This document shows positions 7,854 to 14,421 of a DNA stretch of 14,425 nt, piece after piece. Positions within the stretch are counted from its first letter, which is position 1. Every line of letters starts with the position of its first letter. The DNA is from DAOVGZ01 sp964477815 (GTDB lineage: Bacteria > Babelota > Babeliae > Babelales > Vermiphilaceae), in NCBI GenBank assembly GCA_964477815.1, contig CAYZEO010000024.1:1-14425 (forward strand), written 5' to 3'. Under the pieces are notes generated by a model. That model did not search any database and had not been told where the DNA came from. It saw only the letters and a program-made list of their open reading frames with translations. Both the position numbers and the translations under genes were made by a program.

Positions 7854-9047
7854 ATGAAACAAACAATTTCTATAAAATCCAAACTGCATTCGGCAGATTT
7901 GGAAAACAAAAGAGTTTTTTTGCGGGCGGATTTTAATATTCCGATTGCTCATGGAAAAATGATAGACGACTATCGTCTTGAAAGGATTATTCCAACACTC
8001 AATTTGATCTTTAAAAAGAAGGGAAAAATTATTCTGGGTACACATCTGGGCCGTCCACAAGGAAACAACCCGTCCCTTTCTGCCAAAATGCTGTTGCCCT
8101 GGTTTAAAAAACATGAATATAAGGTTGAATTCGAGCCTGATCTTGCAAGCGCATATGAAAAAAGTTTCCACAATCCAGACGTAATTCTTTTGCTCGAAAA
8201 CCTACGGTTTTTTCCAGGCGAACGGTCCGACGACCAAGAATTCGCTCGAACTCTGGCACAGATAGGTGATTATTATGTTAATGATGCATTTGGACTCGTT
8301 CATCGAACAGATTGTTCTATCACAAAAGTACCACAGATTTTTGAATCAAATAAAAAAACTATTGGTCTTCTGATTGAAAAAGAACTGCACATGCTCAACA
8401 AGCTCCTCGAAAAACCAAAGTCTCCGTTTGTTCTTATTATCGGTGGCGCAAAAATCAGCAGCAAACTTCCGTTTATTAAATCGTTAGTCACACAAGTCGA
8501 TGCAATTTTGCTCTGTCCTGCAATTGTTTTTACCTTTTTAAAAGCTTTAGGCAAACCTGTTGGCAACTCCCTTGTTGATGACGAACTTTTGTTGGCAAGC
8601 AAAGAGATTCTAGAAACAGCACAACAAAACAACACAAAAATAGTATTTCCTCTGGATTATCAGATTGCAGATCAAACATTTGACGGTCCCGTTTCGTATA
8701 TCGAATCAACAGACATTCCAGATAATTCTTTTGGTGTTTCAATTGGTCGCAAAACTGAAGAACTTTTTGCACAAGAAATAATGAACGCTCAAACAGTATT
8801 TTTTAATGGTTCTCCCGGCAACGAAGAAAATGAAAAAACACTCGAAGGCTCTTTGGCAATTTTATCCGCAATGGCAGGCTCTGATGCCGTAACTGTTGCA
8901 TCTGGAGGTAACACCACAGCCCTTGTGCAAAAGTTTGGATTTACAAAAGAATTAGATTTCTGCTCAACTGGAGGAGGTGCAACCCTTGCATATTTGGCAG
9001 GAGAAAAATTACCTGGACTAGAACCATTTTTAAAAGAAAGGACGTAA
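7854..9047 (+). CDS. pgk: Phosphoglycerate kinase with divergent nucleotide-side loops
   Basis: 397 residues, normal for the family. It catalyses 1,3-bisphosphoglycerate + ADP to 3-phosphoglycerate + ATP in glycolysis. The ATG at 7854 has GAGGGA four bases upstream; an earlier ATG at 7830 lies inside lolC. The substrate-binding half is well kept: FLRADFNIP (22-30), GTHLGRP (62-68), LLENLRFFPGE (113-123), NDAFG (143-147) and GGAKISSKL (197-205). The C-terminal half is recognisable (FTFLKALG 226-233, STGGGA 371-376, LPGLEP). However, three nucleotide-side loops deviate: the usual GG(A/M) before FTF is CPA (221-223), NGPxGxFE is NGSPGNEE (318-325), and GGGDT/S is SGGNT (350-354). It may still be the only Pgk; activity cannot be judged by eye. 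It is the middle gene of a tight three-gene operon. Confidence 0.95.
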   Translation: MKQTISIKSKLHSADLENKRVFLRADFNIPIAHGKMIDDYRLERIIPTLNLIFKKKGKIILGTHLGRPQGNNPSLSAKMLLPWFKKHEYKVEFEPDLASAYEKSFHNPDVILLLENLRFFPGERSDDQEFARTLAQIGDYYVNDAFGLVHRTDCSITKVPQIFESNKKTIGLLIEKELHMLNKLLEKPKSPFVLIIGGAKISSKLPFIKSLVTQVDAILLCPAIVFTFLKALGKPVGNSLVDDELLLASKEILETAQQNNTKIVFPLDYQIADQTFDGPVSYIESTDIPDNSFGVSIGRKTEELFAQEIMNAQTVFFNGSPGNEENEKTLEGSLAILSAMAGSDAVTVASGGNTTALVQKFGFTKELDFCSTGGGATLAYLAGEKLPGLEPFLKERT

Positions 9048-9049
9048 CA

Positions 9050-9343
9050 ATGCCTGAATTTGGCAATTCATTTAGTGGATTAAAAGCAGACAGGAAACTA
9101 ACCAAGTCAGAATTAATCCGCGCAATTCGTATGATGATCGCATCAGAATATGAAGCAATTCAACTGTACATGCAACTTGCAGAATCAACCGATGATGAAC
9201 TGGCAAAAAAAGTGTTGACCGACATCGCTGACGAAGAACGTGTACACGCGGGAGAATTTTTGCGATTGCTCAAACATCTTGCACCAGACGAAGAAACATT
9301 TTACAAAGAGGGAGCTGAAGAAGTCGAAGAAATGATAAAATAA
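9050..9343 (+). CDS. Short ferritin-like (EncFtn/rubrerythrin-type) di-iron protein
   Basis: 97 residues, starting three bases after pgk with AAGGA seven bases upstream of the ATG. Two long helices carry ferritin-type ligands: S-E-Y-E-A-I-Q-L-Y (32-40, Glu33 and Glu35) and D-E-E-R-V-H (61-66, Glu62/Glu63 and His66). With only two helices it must oligomerise to build a di-iron site, as encapsulated ferritins (EncFtn) do. The helix sequence resembles the ferritin-like domain fused to the Pyrococcus furiosus encapsulin. Such proteins oxidise Fe(II) and pass it to a store. No encapsulin shell gene lies in the window, and there is no clear C-terminal cargo peptide; the tail is simply acidic (EEVEEMIK). 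A free-standing ferroxidase or peroxide-detoxifying role is equally possible. Confidence 0.88.
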   Translation: MPEFGNSFSGLKADRKLTKSELIRAIRMMIASEYEAIQLYMQLAESTDDELAKKVLTDIADEERVHAGEFLRLLKHLAPDEETFYKEGAEEVEEMIK

Positions 9344-9404
9344 GTAAAAACGGGGGGCAGATCTTTAAAAATCTGAACCTCGTACATTCTTTTTCAACTA
9401 AAAC

Positions 9405-9938
9405 TCAATAAATCGGACAAAAACCAAGCAGAGATATTCCATGACACACATGTTCATCCGTAAAGGTATCACCCATATCTTCTTTTTCGAAAACAAGCAT
9501 ACCGTGATTCCCATACTTTATTTCTAATGAACAAGAAGACGGTTGTTGCATTTCAAGAGTTCTTCCAACACTTTCGACAAATTCATCGTGAGTATCATTA
9601 ACTTTACGCAAACTCGGAATCCACAACTCTCGAACCTTATGGTTGAATGGTGACTCTTTAATTCTTGCCATAAATTTTTCTGGATGATCCCACAACATAT
9701 CACAAACAGTCGGGTTTTCTGCGTGAGAAAATCCTGCAACACCTTTTAAACAATCAAAATCTGGATTGTCCACAAAAAAAGCAGCTTTTTTTAAATTGAA
9801 ACAACGCTCGTGACAAAGATCGCGCAAAACAAATTCAGTCAGATCGTCACGCCCGTGCAGTGATAAGATTTTTTGTGGCAGTTGACTCAAGTGATTAAAA
9901 ATACTGTTTTGTCTGTTTAACAATTTATCATGCTCCAT
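9405..9938 (-). CDS. Cys/His-rich protein of unknown family
   Basis: 177 residues, ATG at 9938 with AAGGA six bases upstream. There is no signal peptide or membrane segment, so it is probably cytoplasmic. It has seven cysteines (42, 46, 63, 79, 136, 165, 174) and eleven histidines, including a C-H-x-x-C group (42-46) and V-C-H (164-166), which would suit metal or redox chemistry. The first ~70 residues are helical. A central block around 50-70 (A-F-F-V-D-N-P-D-F-D-C-L-K-G) looks like a conserved core, but I cannot name the family. It converges on the ferritin-like gene 61 bases away and is divergent from the kinase-like gene. It is monocistronic as far as the window shows. Confidence 0.8.
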   Translation of the reverse strand: MEHDKLLNRQNSIFNHLSQLPQKILSLHGRDDLTEFVLRDLCHERCFNLKKAAFFVDNPDFDCLKGVAGFSHAENPTVCDMLWDHPEKFMARIKESPFNHKVRELWIPSLRKVNDTHDEFVESVGRTLEMQQPSSCSLEIKYGNHGMLVFEKEDMGDTFTDEHVCHGISLLGFCPIY

Positions 9939-10008
9939 GACTGATCCTTCCCCGTTAGCACACTGTAGAATCCCTTAAGTTGCCCTTTTACTATCATTAC
10001 TTCCCTTT

Positions 10009-10036
10009 CTTCTACCATACCCGATGGAACAGTCAA
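10009..10036 (-). promoter_or_regulatory. Candidate promoter for the Cys/His-rich gene
   Basis: On the minus strand, TTGACT (10036-10031; 5 of 6) and TAGAAG (10014-10009; 4 of 6) are 16 bases apart, giving a leader of about 60 bases to the ATG at 9938. Based on consensus matching only. Confidence 0.35.
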
Positions 10037-10041
10037 CATCA

Positions 10042-10060
10042 ATATCTATAAAAAAGATAT
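10042..10060. repeat. Inverted repeat between two divergent promoters
   Basis: ATATCT (10042-10047) and AGATAT (10055-10060) form a 6-bp inverted repeat around a 7-base AT centre. It sits between the outward-facing -35 elements of the two candidate promoters (10031-10036 and 10068-10073). That position would suit a shared operator, but AT-rich palindromes also arise by chance. Confidence 0.3.
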
Positions 10061-10067
10061 CCTACAT

Positions 10068-10097
10068 TTGACAGCAAGCAGAGCTTTTTTGTAGAGT
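10068..10097 (+). promoter_or_regulatory. Candidate sigma-70 promoter for the kinase-like gene
   Basis: A perfect TTGACA (10068-10073) is followed after 18 bases by TAGAGT (10092-10097; 4 of 6 to TATAAT). Transcription near 10104 would leave a ~100-base leader before the ATG at 10206. This is the strongest promoter match seen in the window. Confidence 0.55.
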
Positions 10098-10205
10098 ACG
10101 TGAGCAATAGTGAAGCGATTGAAACAACACTGGAAAGAAACTGTGAAAAGAAGCATCACGATTTCTTGCGTTTTTGTATCTTCTTGGTTTTGTAAGGAGA
10201 CACTT

Positions 10206-11252
10206 ATGCTTGGAAGAAGTGTCCACAGGCCAAAGGATGATTCCTTAGCACGCATTGATGTTAGATGGCGTGGACAATCAAAACCAGTTTACACATTAAG
10301 AGATTCACATCTTGAAAAATACCCGATATTCGGAACATTTAATGAGACCTTTTTTAATAAACATCAATTGCCCGACTCATTTTTAGCTTATCGCTACGCA
10401 CCAACAAAAAAAGTTCGGGGAAAAACCCTCAAAAACTATATCAATAGCCTGATAAAAGAAATCTCACAAAAGAAAAAAAAGTTTACGGACTTTACTGTTC
10501 TTCGCTCGCGGGACTTTAACCGAAGGAAATGTTCTGGTTTGATTATACTCAAATGTAAGCATCATCCATTTGTTGTAAAAATATTTATGGAAAACCCAAA
10601 AACTTTTATTATGCACGGCTCAAAAGGAATTATCCCTGCCTTCTTTTTTTACATGTCTGGCGGCGTCAACCGACATCTTCTTGGTTTTACCAGAATTAAA
10701 AACCTCCAGCTTATGCAAGTGAAAGTTCAAAAAAATAAAAAATGGAAAAATCAAGTTGTCTTTCCGCGTAAATGGTTTTACTTGCCAGAAAAAAGTCGCT
10801 GGCTTGAAATAACCGGCACAAATATAGGAACAAAAAAACAAAAAATTGCCATTCCTGCAACCTACTGTCTTGTTTCTGACTGGATCGATTCTGAAAGAAC
10901 TGCAACCGTATTTAATCGAAGCGACAGAAAGCGATGTATGAGTCTGTGTAATTGTTTAGAGCTAGGAATCGACCCACACATCGACAATTTTTTGATCGAA
11001 CGAAAAACAAAAAAAATCGCAATTGTCGACACAGAGCACTTTCCAACTGTTGTGGGAATAAAGAAAAAACGAGAGTTTAGGGGGTATTTTTCCTGGATTT
11101 CACGACTAGGAATCGATTGTGCCAAGTCGCTCTTTTTTAGAAATAAAGAAAAGCGAAAAAACGTTCAAAAAATGGAACTTACTGAAACACAACTCCTCTA
11201 TGACGATTGTGAAAATAAAGAAGGCCCTCCAAAAAAGGGCCCTATGGCTTAA
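10206..11252 (+). CDS. Putative kinase-like (APH/protein-kinase-like fold) protein, cryptic
   Basis: 348 residues from the ATG at 10206, which has an ideal AAGGAG six bases upstream. The same frame could start at a GTG at 10110, but that lacks a ribosome site and would leave almost no leader after the promoter. Motifs in order: P-F-V-V-K-I-F with Lys125, like the beta-3 lysine of kinases; G-I-D-P-H-I-D-N-F-L-I at 254-264, aligning with the G-D-L-H-P-G-N-L-L-V loop of aminoglycoside phosphotransferases (Asp256 catalytic, Asn261 metal, correct five-residue step); and I-V-D-T-E-H-F at 273-279, like the metal-binding I-D-F-E. No glycine-rich loop is obvious. The protein is strongly basic with no signal peptide. 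The last residues are encoded by a hairpin that serves the opposite strand. The gene itself is confident; the fold assignment is inference from three motifs and the substrate is unknown. Confidence 0.8.
   Translation: MLGRSVHRPKDDSLARIDVRWRGQSKPVYTLRDSHLEKYPIFGTFNETFFNKHQLPDSFLAYRYAPTKKVRGKTLKNYINSLIKEISQKKKKFTDFTVLRSRDFNRRKCSGLIILKCKHHPFVVKIFMENPKTFIMHGSKGIIPAFFFYMSGGVNRHLLGFTRIKNLQLMQVKVQKNKKWKNQVVFPRKWFYLPEKSRWLEITGTNIGTKKQKIAIPATYCLVSDWIDSERTATVFNRSDRKRCMSLCNCLELGIDPHIDNFLIERKTKKIAIVDTEHFPTVVGIKKKREFRGYFSWISRLGIDCAKSLFFRNKEKRKNVQKMELTETQLLYDDCENKEGPPKKGPMA
11213..11241 (-). terminator. Intrinsic terminator for the dnaA-downstream unit, inside the opposing gene
   Basis: On the minus strand, GGCCCT (11241-11236) pairs with AGGGCC (11228-11223) over a 7-base loop, followed by a T-rich run (TTCTTTATTTT, about 11222-11212). 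The plus strand has no T run after the hairpin, so only minus-strand transcription should stop here. The hairpin lies within the last codons of the convergent kinase-like gene. Confidence 0.6.
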
Positions 11253-11272
11253 ATCTGTATTCAACAGATATT

Positions 11273-12145
11273 TCAAGCTGACTTTGCCACTCCAAAACCA
11301 AACCAACCAGCAACAGTCTTACCTATATTCGAAAAAAGGGTTCCTATCTGCGCCAGAACCCCCCTTTTTTCAGCAATTTTGTCTTCGTGTTTGCGATCAA
11401 AATCCTTAATTTCACAAAACTCCTGGTACGCACCATATCGTCGCAAAAAAAGCTGGGCTTTTTCAATTTTCGAATCAACCTGAGTGTCACCTGTTATTTT
11501 TGCCCCTGAAAGAAACTGCGATATTTCTTTAAACCATTCAGGTTTGTTTTTTTTCATATCTTCAAGTGCTTTACTAAAAAAGTAGCTATGCGTCGCCCGG
11601 ATTTTTGAACTGTCGCCCCTTGTTGTCTCTTCGCTTAGCCTAGCGTAATAAAGAGCAAAAAGATCGCGATCGTCCTGTGCAACAACACGATTTATAAAAT
11701 CTTCAAATTTTCCATCGACAAAATTGGGCAGATTTCTTTCTGCTAGTGCTTGTTTACGGATATCTAAAAAATCACAGTACACTCCATATCTCGTCAAAAA
11801 GGTTTGAACCTTTTGCAACAGGGGATCATCCTTCTTTTTGGGACGCTCTTTGATACAACGATCAACTATGTCAAACCAATCTGAGTGATCTCTCTTCAAA
11901 TTAGCAAGCGCCTTTTTAAAAAAACCTTCGTAATTTATGTCCTCATCCCCTCCAGCATTCAATAGAGCAGAAATCTTTCCGTAATAATTGGAAAAAAGAG
12001 CCCTGTCGTTTTTGGCAACAATTCTTTCGAGAAAAGCATCAAACTTTTCATCAATGAAATCGATTCGAACCTCTTCTTGAGCTCTAGAGAAAAAAAATGT
12101 GAGCATACCTCCGAACAATATCAACCACCTTTTTCGATTAAGCAT
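11273..12145 (-). CDS. Exported protein with two tandem copies of a ~105-residue domain, unknown function
   Basis: 290 residues. The ATG at 12145 has AAGGA seven bases upstream; a GTG codon directly before it is less likely. An N-terminal signal peptide (R/K n-region, hydrophobic core, predicted cleavage after S-R-A near residue 22) indicates export. The mature protein is two similar helical units, ~30-132 and ~142-247. Each runs F-[IV]-D-x-K-F-x-x-F, then R-[IV]-V-A-x-[ND]-D-R-x-L-F, Y-Y, F-F-x-K-A-L, W-F and F-L-x-R-Y-G-x-Y. A C-terminal segment (~265-290) is hydrophobic and Gly-rich (G-W-F-G-F-G) and could contact membrane. I recognise no family. The gene begins 33 bases after the dnaA stop on the same strand, so co-transcription is likely, although a functional link to replication is not implied. 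Confidence 0.85.
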   Translation of the reverse strand: MLNRKRWLILFGGMLTFFFSRAQEEVRIDFIDEKFDAFLERIVAKNDRALFSNYYGKISALLNAGGDEDINYEGFFKKALANLKRDHSDWFDIVDRCIKERPKKKDDPLLQKVQTFLTRYGVYCDFLDIRKQALAERNLPNFVDGKFEDFINRVVAQDDRDLFALYYARLSEETTRGDSSKIRATHSYFFSKALEDMKKNKPEWFKEISQFLSGAKITGDTQVDSKIEKAQLFLRRYGAYQEFCEIKDFDRKHEDKIAEKRGVLAQIGTLFSNIGKTVAGWFGFGVAKSA

Positions 12146-12178
12146 CACTTCATCCTTTCATTTGAATTTCTGCTTGTC

Positions 12179-13558
12179 TTACCTACGAATCTCCCGCTCC
12201 ATACGTCTCAACTGATCGGAAAACCCAGGAGTTTTTTCGATATGTTGCTCAATCTTGTCAAGCGCATGCATCACGGTTGAATGATCCCTTCCACCCAAAA
12301 AGTGTCCTATATCACGCAGGGACTTATTTGTAGTTCGCTTCATCAGGAACATAGCAACCTGGCGCGCAAAAGACAAATTTTTATTACGCCTTTTAGAACG
12401 CAAATCACTTAAAGAGTATGGATAGAACCGAGATATACATCTCACTATTTTTCTAAAATTTACTCCAACTGCGTCTTCTTCCTGCGAACGCATCAGCACC
12501 CTTTTGCTAAGATCGATGGAAACCGGCTGCTTGGTTATAGAAGCAAATGCTAATACTCTAACAAGTGCTCCCTCTAGCTCTCGAATATTTGAATCGACTT
12601 GCATGGCAATAAAATGAGCAACATCATCGGCCAAATTTTCTGAATGCAAATCTGCTTTTCGTTTTAAAATAGCAACCTTCGTTTCCAAGCTTGGTGCATG
12701 AATATCGGTAACCAATCCCCAAGCCAAACGAGACCTCAAGCGCTCTGCAATCCCCTCAATATTCTGCGGGAATGTATCACTTGAAAAAACAATCTGTTTT
12801 TGCAAATCATAAAGTGAGTTAAAAATATGAAAAAAGGCTTCCTGGGTCTGTTCTTTATTAGAAATAAACTGAATATCATCAATGAGTAAAACATCAATGT
12901 TATTATATTTGGATTGAAATTTATGCACCTTGTTAAATCGAATCGCATTAATAAACTCACTCACAAAACGATCGGCTGTTTGATACAAAATTGACGCTTT
13001 GGCATTTCTTGCTCTGATACCATTACCAATAGCATGAAGTAAATGTGTTTTTCCAAGACCAGAACCACCATAAATAAATAGCGGATTATAAAGATGCCCT
13101 GGCTTTTCTGTGATAGCTTGCGCGGCAGCACTTGCCAGAGAGTTGCTTGGGCCAACAACAAACGTGTCAAATTTATACCCTATATTAAAAGAACCTCTAT
13201 TTTTAGATTGTAGCCGCTTGAGCAACGCGTTTTTTGGTTTATCAAGAACCGCGGGTACTAAATCAACATCCTTTGAAGAAGTTGACGAACCAGCCTGAGA
13301 TTTTTCTTGGCAAGCATCAATAAAAACAACTCTTAGTGTTTTAACATTAAGCAATCGACCTAGATGAAGCTGAATCAGATCGAGATAATTACCAACAATC
13401 CAATCCTTAACAAAAGCGTTAGGCGCTTGAAGAAACACCGTATGCTGCAAAGAGTCCCATTGATATAACGAAACGGCTTTGAACCAGGTTTCCACAACCC
13501 TGCTGCCCGCTTCTTCCCTAATAATATTTAGAAATTGGTCCCAAATTCCCTGTATCAC
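12179..13558 (-). CDS. dnaA: Chromosomal replication initiator protein DnaA
   Basis: 459 residues, normal for DnaA, which binds DnaA boxes at oriC, opens the duplex and helps load the helicase. Domain I is ~1-80 (G-I-W-D-Q-F-L opening) and a linker is ~81-120. The AAA+ core is ~125-345: Walker A GGSGLGKTH 164-172, Walker B LLIDDIQF 224-231, sensor-1 S-S-D 259-261, the R-L-R-S-R-L-A-W-G-L arginine-finger segment 273-282, and the R-E-L-E-G-A-L sensor-2 helix 326-332. Domain IV carries the DNA-binding signature GGRDHSTVMHA 422-432. The usual S-D-R before the arginine-finger box is S-D-T. The start is GTG with AAGGA three bases upstream, slightly tight, but the N-terminus fits the family. The gene is not next to dnaN; an exported repeat protein follows it. 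Confidence 0.97.
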   Translation of the reverse strand: MIQGIWDQFLNIIREEAGSRVVETWFKAVSLYQWDSLQHTVFLQAPNAFVKDWIVGNYLDLIQLHLGRLLNVKTLRVVFIDACQEKSQAGSSTSSKDVDLVPAVLDKPKNALLKRLQSKNRGSFNIGYKFDTFVVGPSNSLASAAAQAITEKPGHLYNPLFIYGGSGLGKTHLLHAIGNGIRARNAKASILYQTADRFVSEFINAIRFNKVHKFQSKYNNIDVLLIDDIQFISNKEQTQEAFFHIFNSLYDLQKQIVFSSDTFPQNIEGIAERLRSRLAWGLVTDIHAPSLETKVAILKRKADLHSENLADDVAHFIAMQVDSNIRELEGALVRVLAFASITKQPVSIDLSKRVLMRSQEEDAVGVNFRKIVRCISRFYPYSLSDLRSKRRNKNLSFARQVAMFLMKRTTNKSLRDIGHFLGGRDHSTVMHALDKIEQHIEKTPGFSDQLRRMEREIRR

Positions 13559-13768
13559 AAATCCTTCCCATCGAAAAAACTTACCTGCAACCCTTATTGG
13601 TGCAAGTGCTCATCAAATAATTACTCACCACAAAAGCAAGCCTACTTTTTTTATATTTTGAGCGGTAACCATACTGTAGCAAAACAATGTTTCTTCGAAA
13701 AGAATATCCTAGAAATCTTGAACACAAAAATCTCAATAGATTCTCAAGATGCACATATTAAACAATAA
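13559..13768. other. Intergenic region upstream of dnaA; no origin signals seen
   Basis: 210 AT-rich bases between the amidase gene and dnaA. I looked for repeated DnaA boxes (TTATCCACA-like) on both strands and found none here. There is a small imperfect hairpin at about 13588-13607 (TGCAACC / GGTGCA) in the likely dnaA leader. No promoter with both good boxes stands out, although one for dnaA is expected. Confidence 0.5.
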
Positions 13769-14419
13769 TCAAGTAGTATTCTTTTGTTGTTCAAAATAAG
13801 AAACAATACCGAAGCATATCCCTTGTGCTATCTGCTGACGATATTTTTTTTGTAGAAGTTTGCTAGCTTCCTTCTTGTTCGACAGAAACCCTACCTCAAT
13901 AAGAGCACCTGGAATATCAACACCCAATAGCGTTCTAGGAACAGCAAACTTCACTCCTCGATCGGTTGCTTGCGGATTGCTTTTTCGCGCCAAATGATAA
14001 ACAGATTTTTGCAAAGAACGGGCCAAGCGGTGCCCCTTTCGATACTGCAAAGCACGGCGAGAATCAATAACTTTTTTGCTTGCAGGGCCACAGCCTCTCG
14101 GACCAAATCGAAAGAGTGAATCGTTCAAACAAAAGGTTTCTATGCCTGAAATAGACTTCCGACCGGAACTATTTGCGTGAATTGAAATAAAAAGATCTGC
14201 AGAATTAATTTTGTTGCTCGATTTAATTCTTTGTTCAATTGTAACAGTGCGATCTGATGTTCTTGTCATAAAAACACGAAAACCCTGTGACCGTAAAAGC
14301 TTCGCAAGTTTTAACCCTATTGATAACGTAACATTCTTTTCTTTTATGCTAAAAAGCCCCAAGGCGCCCGGGTCGATTCCACCATGCCCGCAGTCAATAA
14401 TGACAGCTCTTTTTTTTTT
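13769..14419 (-). CDS. N-acetylmuramoyl-L-alanine amidase (Amidase_3), 5' incomplete or frame-interrupted
   Basis: Zinc amidase that cuts the bond between N-acetylmuramic acid and the stem-peptide L-alanine of peptidoglycan, in the periplasm. The first motif, I-I-D-C-G-H-G-G-I-D-P-G, is encoded at 14401-14366 with its zinc His at 14386-14384. It is followed by E-K-N-V-T-L (zinc Glu, codon 14341-14339), I-S-I-H-A-N (zinc His), D-R-G-V-K-F-A, and A-L-I-E-V-G-F-L-S-N (catalytic Glu). The domain is complete to its usual end. The only standard start codon in frame (TTG at 14362) would remove the first zinc ligand, so the real gene must begin upstream. There, the frame runs through a 12-A tract (14421-14410) and meets an in-frame TAA (14422-14420) six bases from the window edge. 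A signal peptide is expected in the missing part. A 210-base gap separates it from dnaA on the same strand. Confidence 0.88.
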   Translation of the reverse strand, partial: KKKRAVIIDCGHGGIDPGALGLFSIKEKNVTLSIGLKLAKLLRSQGFRVFMTRTSDRTVTIEQRIKSSNKINSADLFISIHANSSGRKSISGIETFCLNDSLFRFGPRGCGPASKKVIDSRRALQYRKGHRLARSLQKSVYHLARKSNPQATDRGVKFAVPRTLLGVDIPGALIEVGFLSNKKEASKLLQKKYRQQIAQGICFGIVSYFEQQKNTT

Positions 14420-14421
14420 TT
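14410..14421 (-). repeat. Homopolymer tract of 12 A in the amidase reading frame
   Basis: Twelve consecutive A on the minus strand (T on the plus strand) lie at the N-terminal edge of the Amidase_3 domain, directly after an in-frame TAA. One extra or one missing A would replace the stop with a sense codon and open the frame to the window edge. Confidence 0.85.

Noticed and set aside
9358..9375. Hairpin CAGAT...ATCTG between the ferritin-like and Cys/His-rich genes as a terminator
   Set aside because: The stem is only five pairs, and the T run on the plus strand begins more than ten bases later, so it is too weak to call.
10110..10205. N-terminal extension of the kinase-like gene from GTG at 10110, resembling a weak signal peptide
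   Set aside because: There is no ribosome site before the GTG, it lies almost at the predicted transcription start, and an optimal AAGGAG precedes the ATG at 10206.
11253..11269. Small hairpin ATCTGT/ACAGAT in the gap between convergent genes
   Set aside because: It is a six-pair AT-rich stem without a proper T tract on either strand; the GC-rich hairpin at 11223-11241 is a better terminator.
12736..13298. Short open frames overlapping dnaA on both strands
   Set aside because: They are out of frame or antisense to a clearly conserved DnaA, with no independent support.
13488..13496. DnaA-box-like sequence GTTTCCACA inside the start of dnaA
   Set aside because: It has two mismatches to TTATCCACA, and a similar isolated match occurs near 8164 inside pgk. 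There is no cluster or AT-rich unwinding element beside it, so there is no support for oriC.
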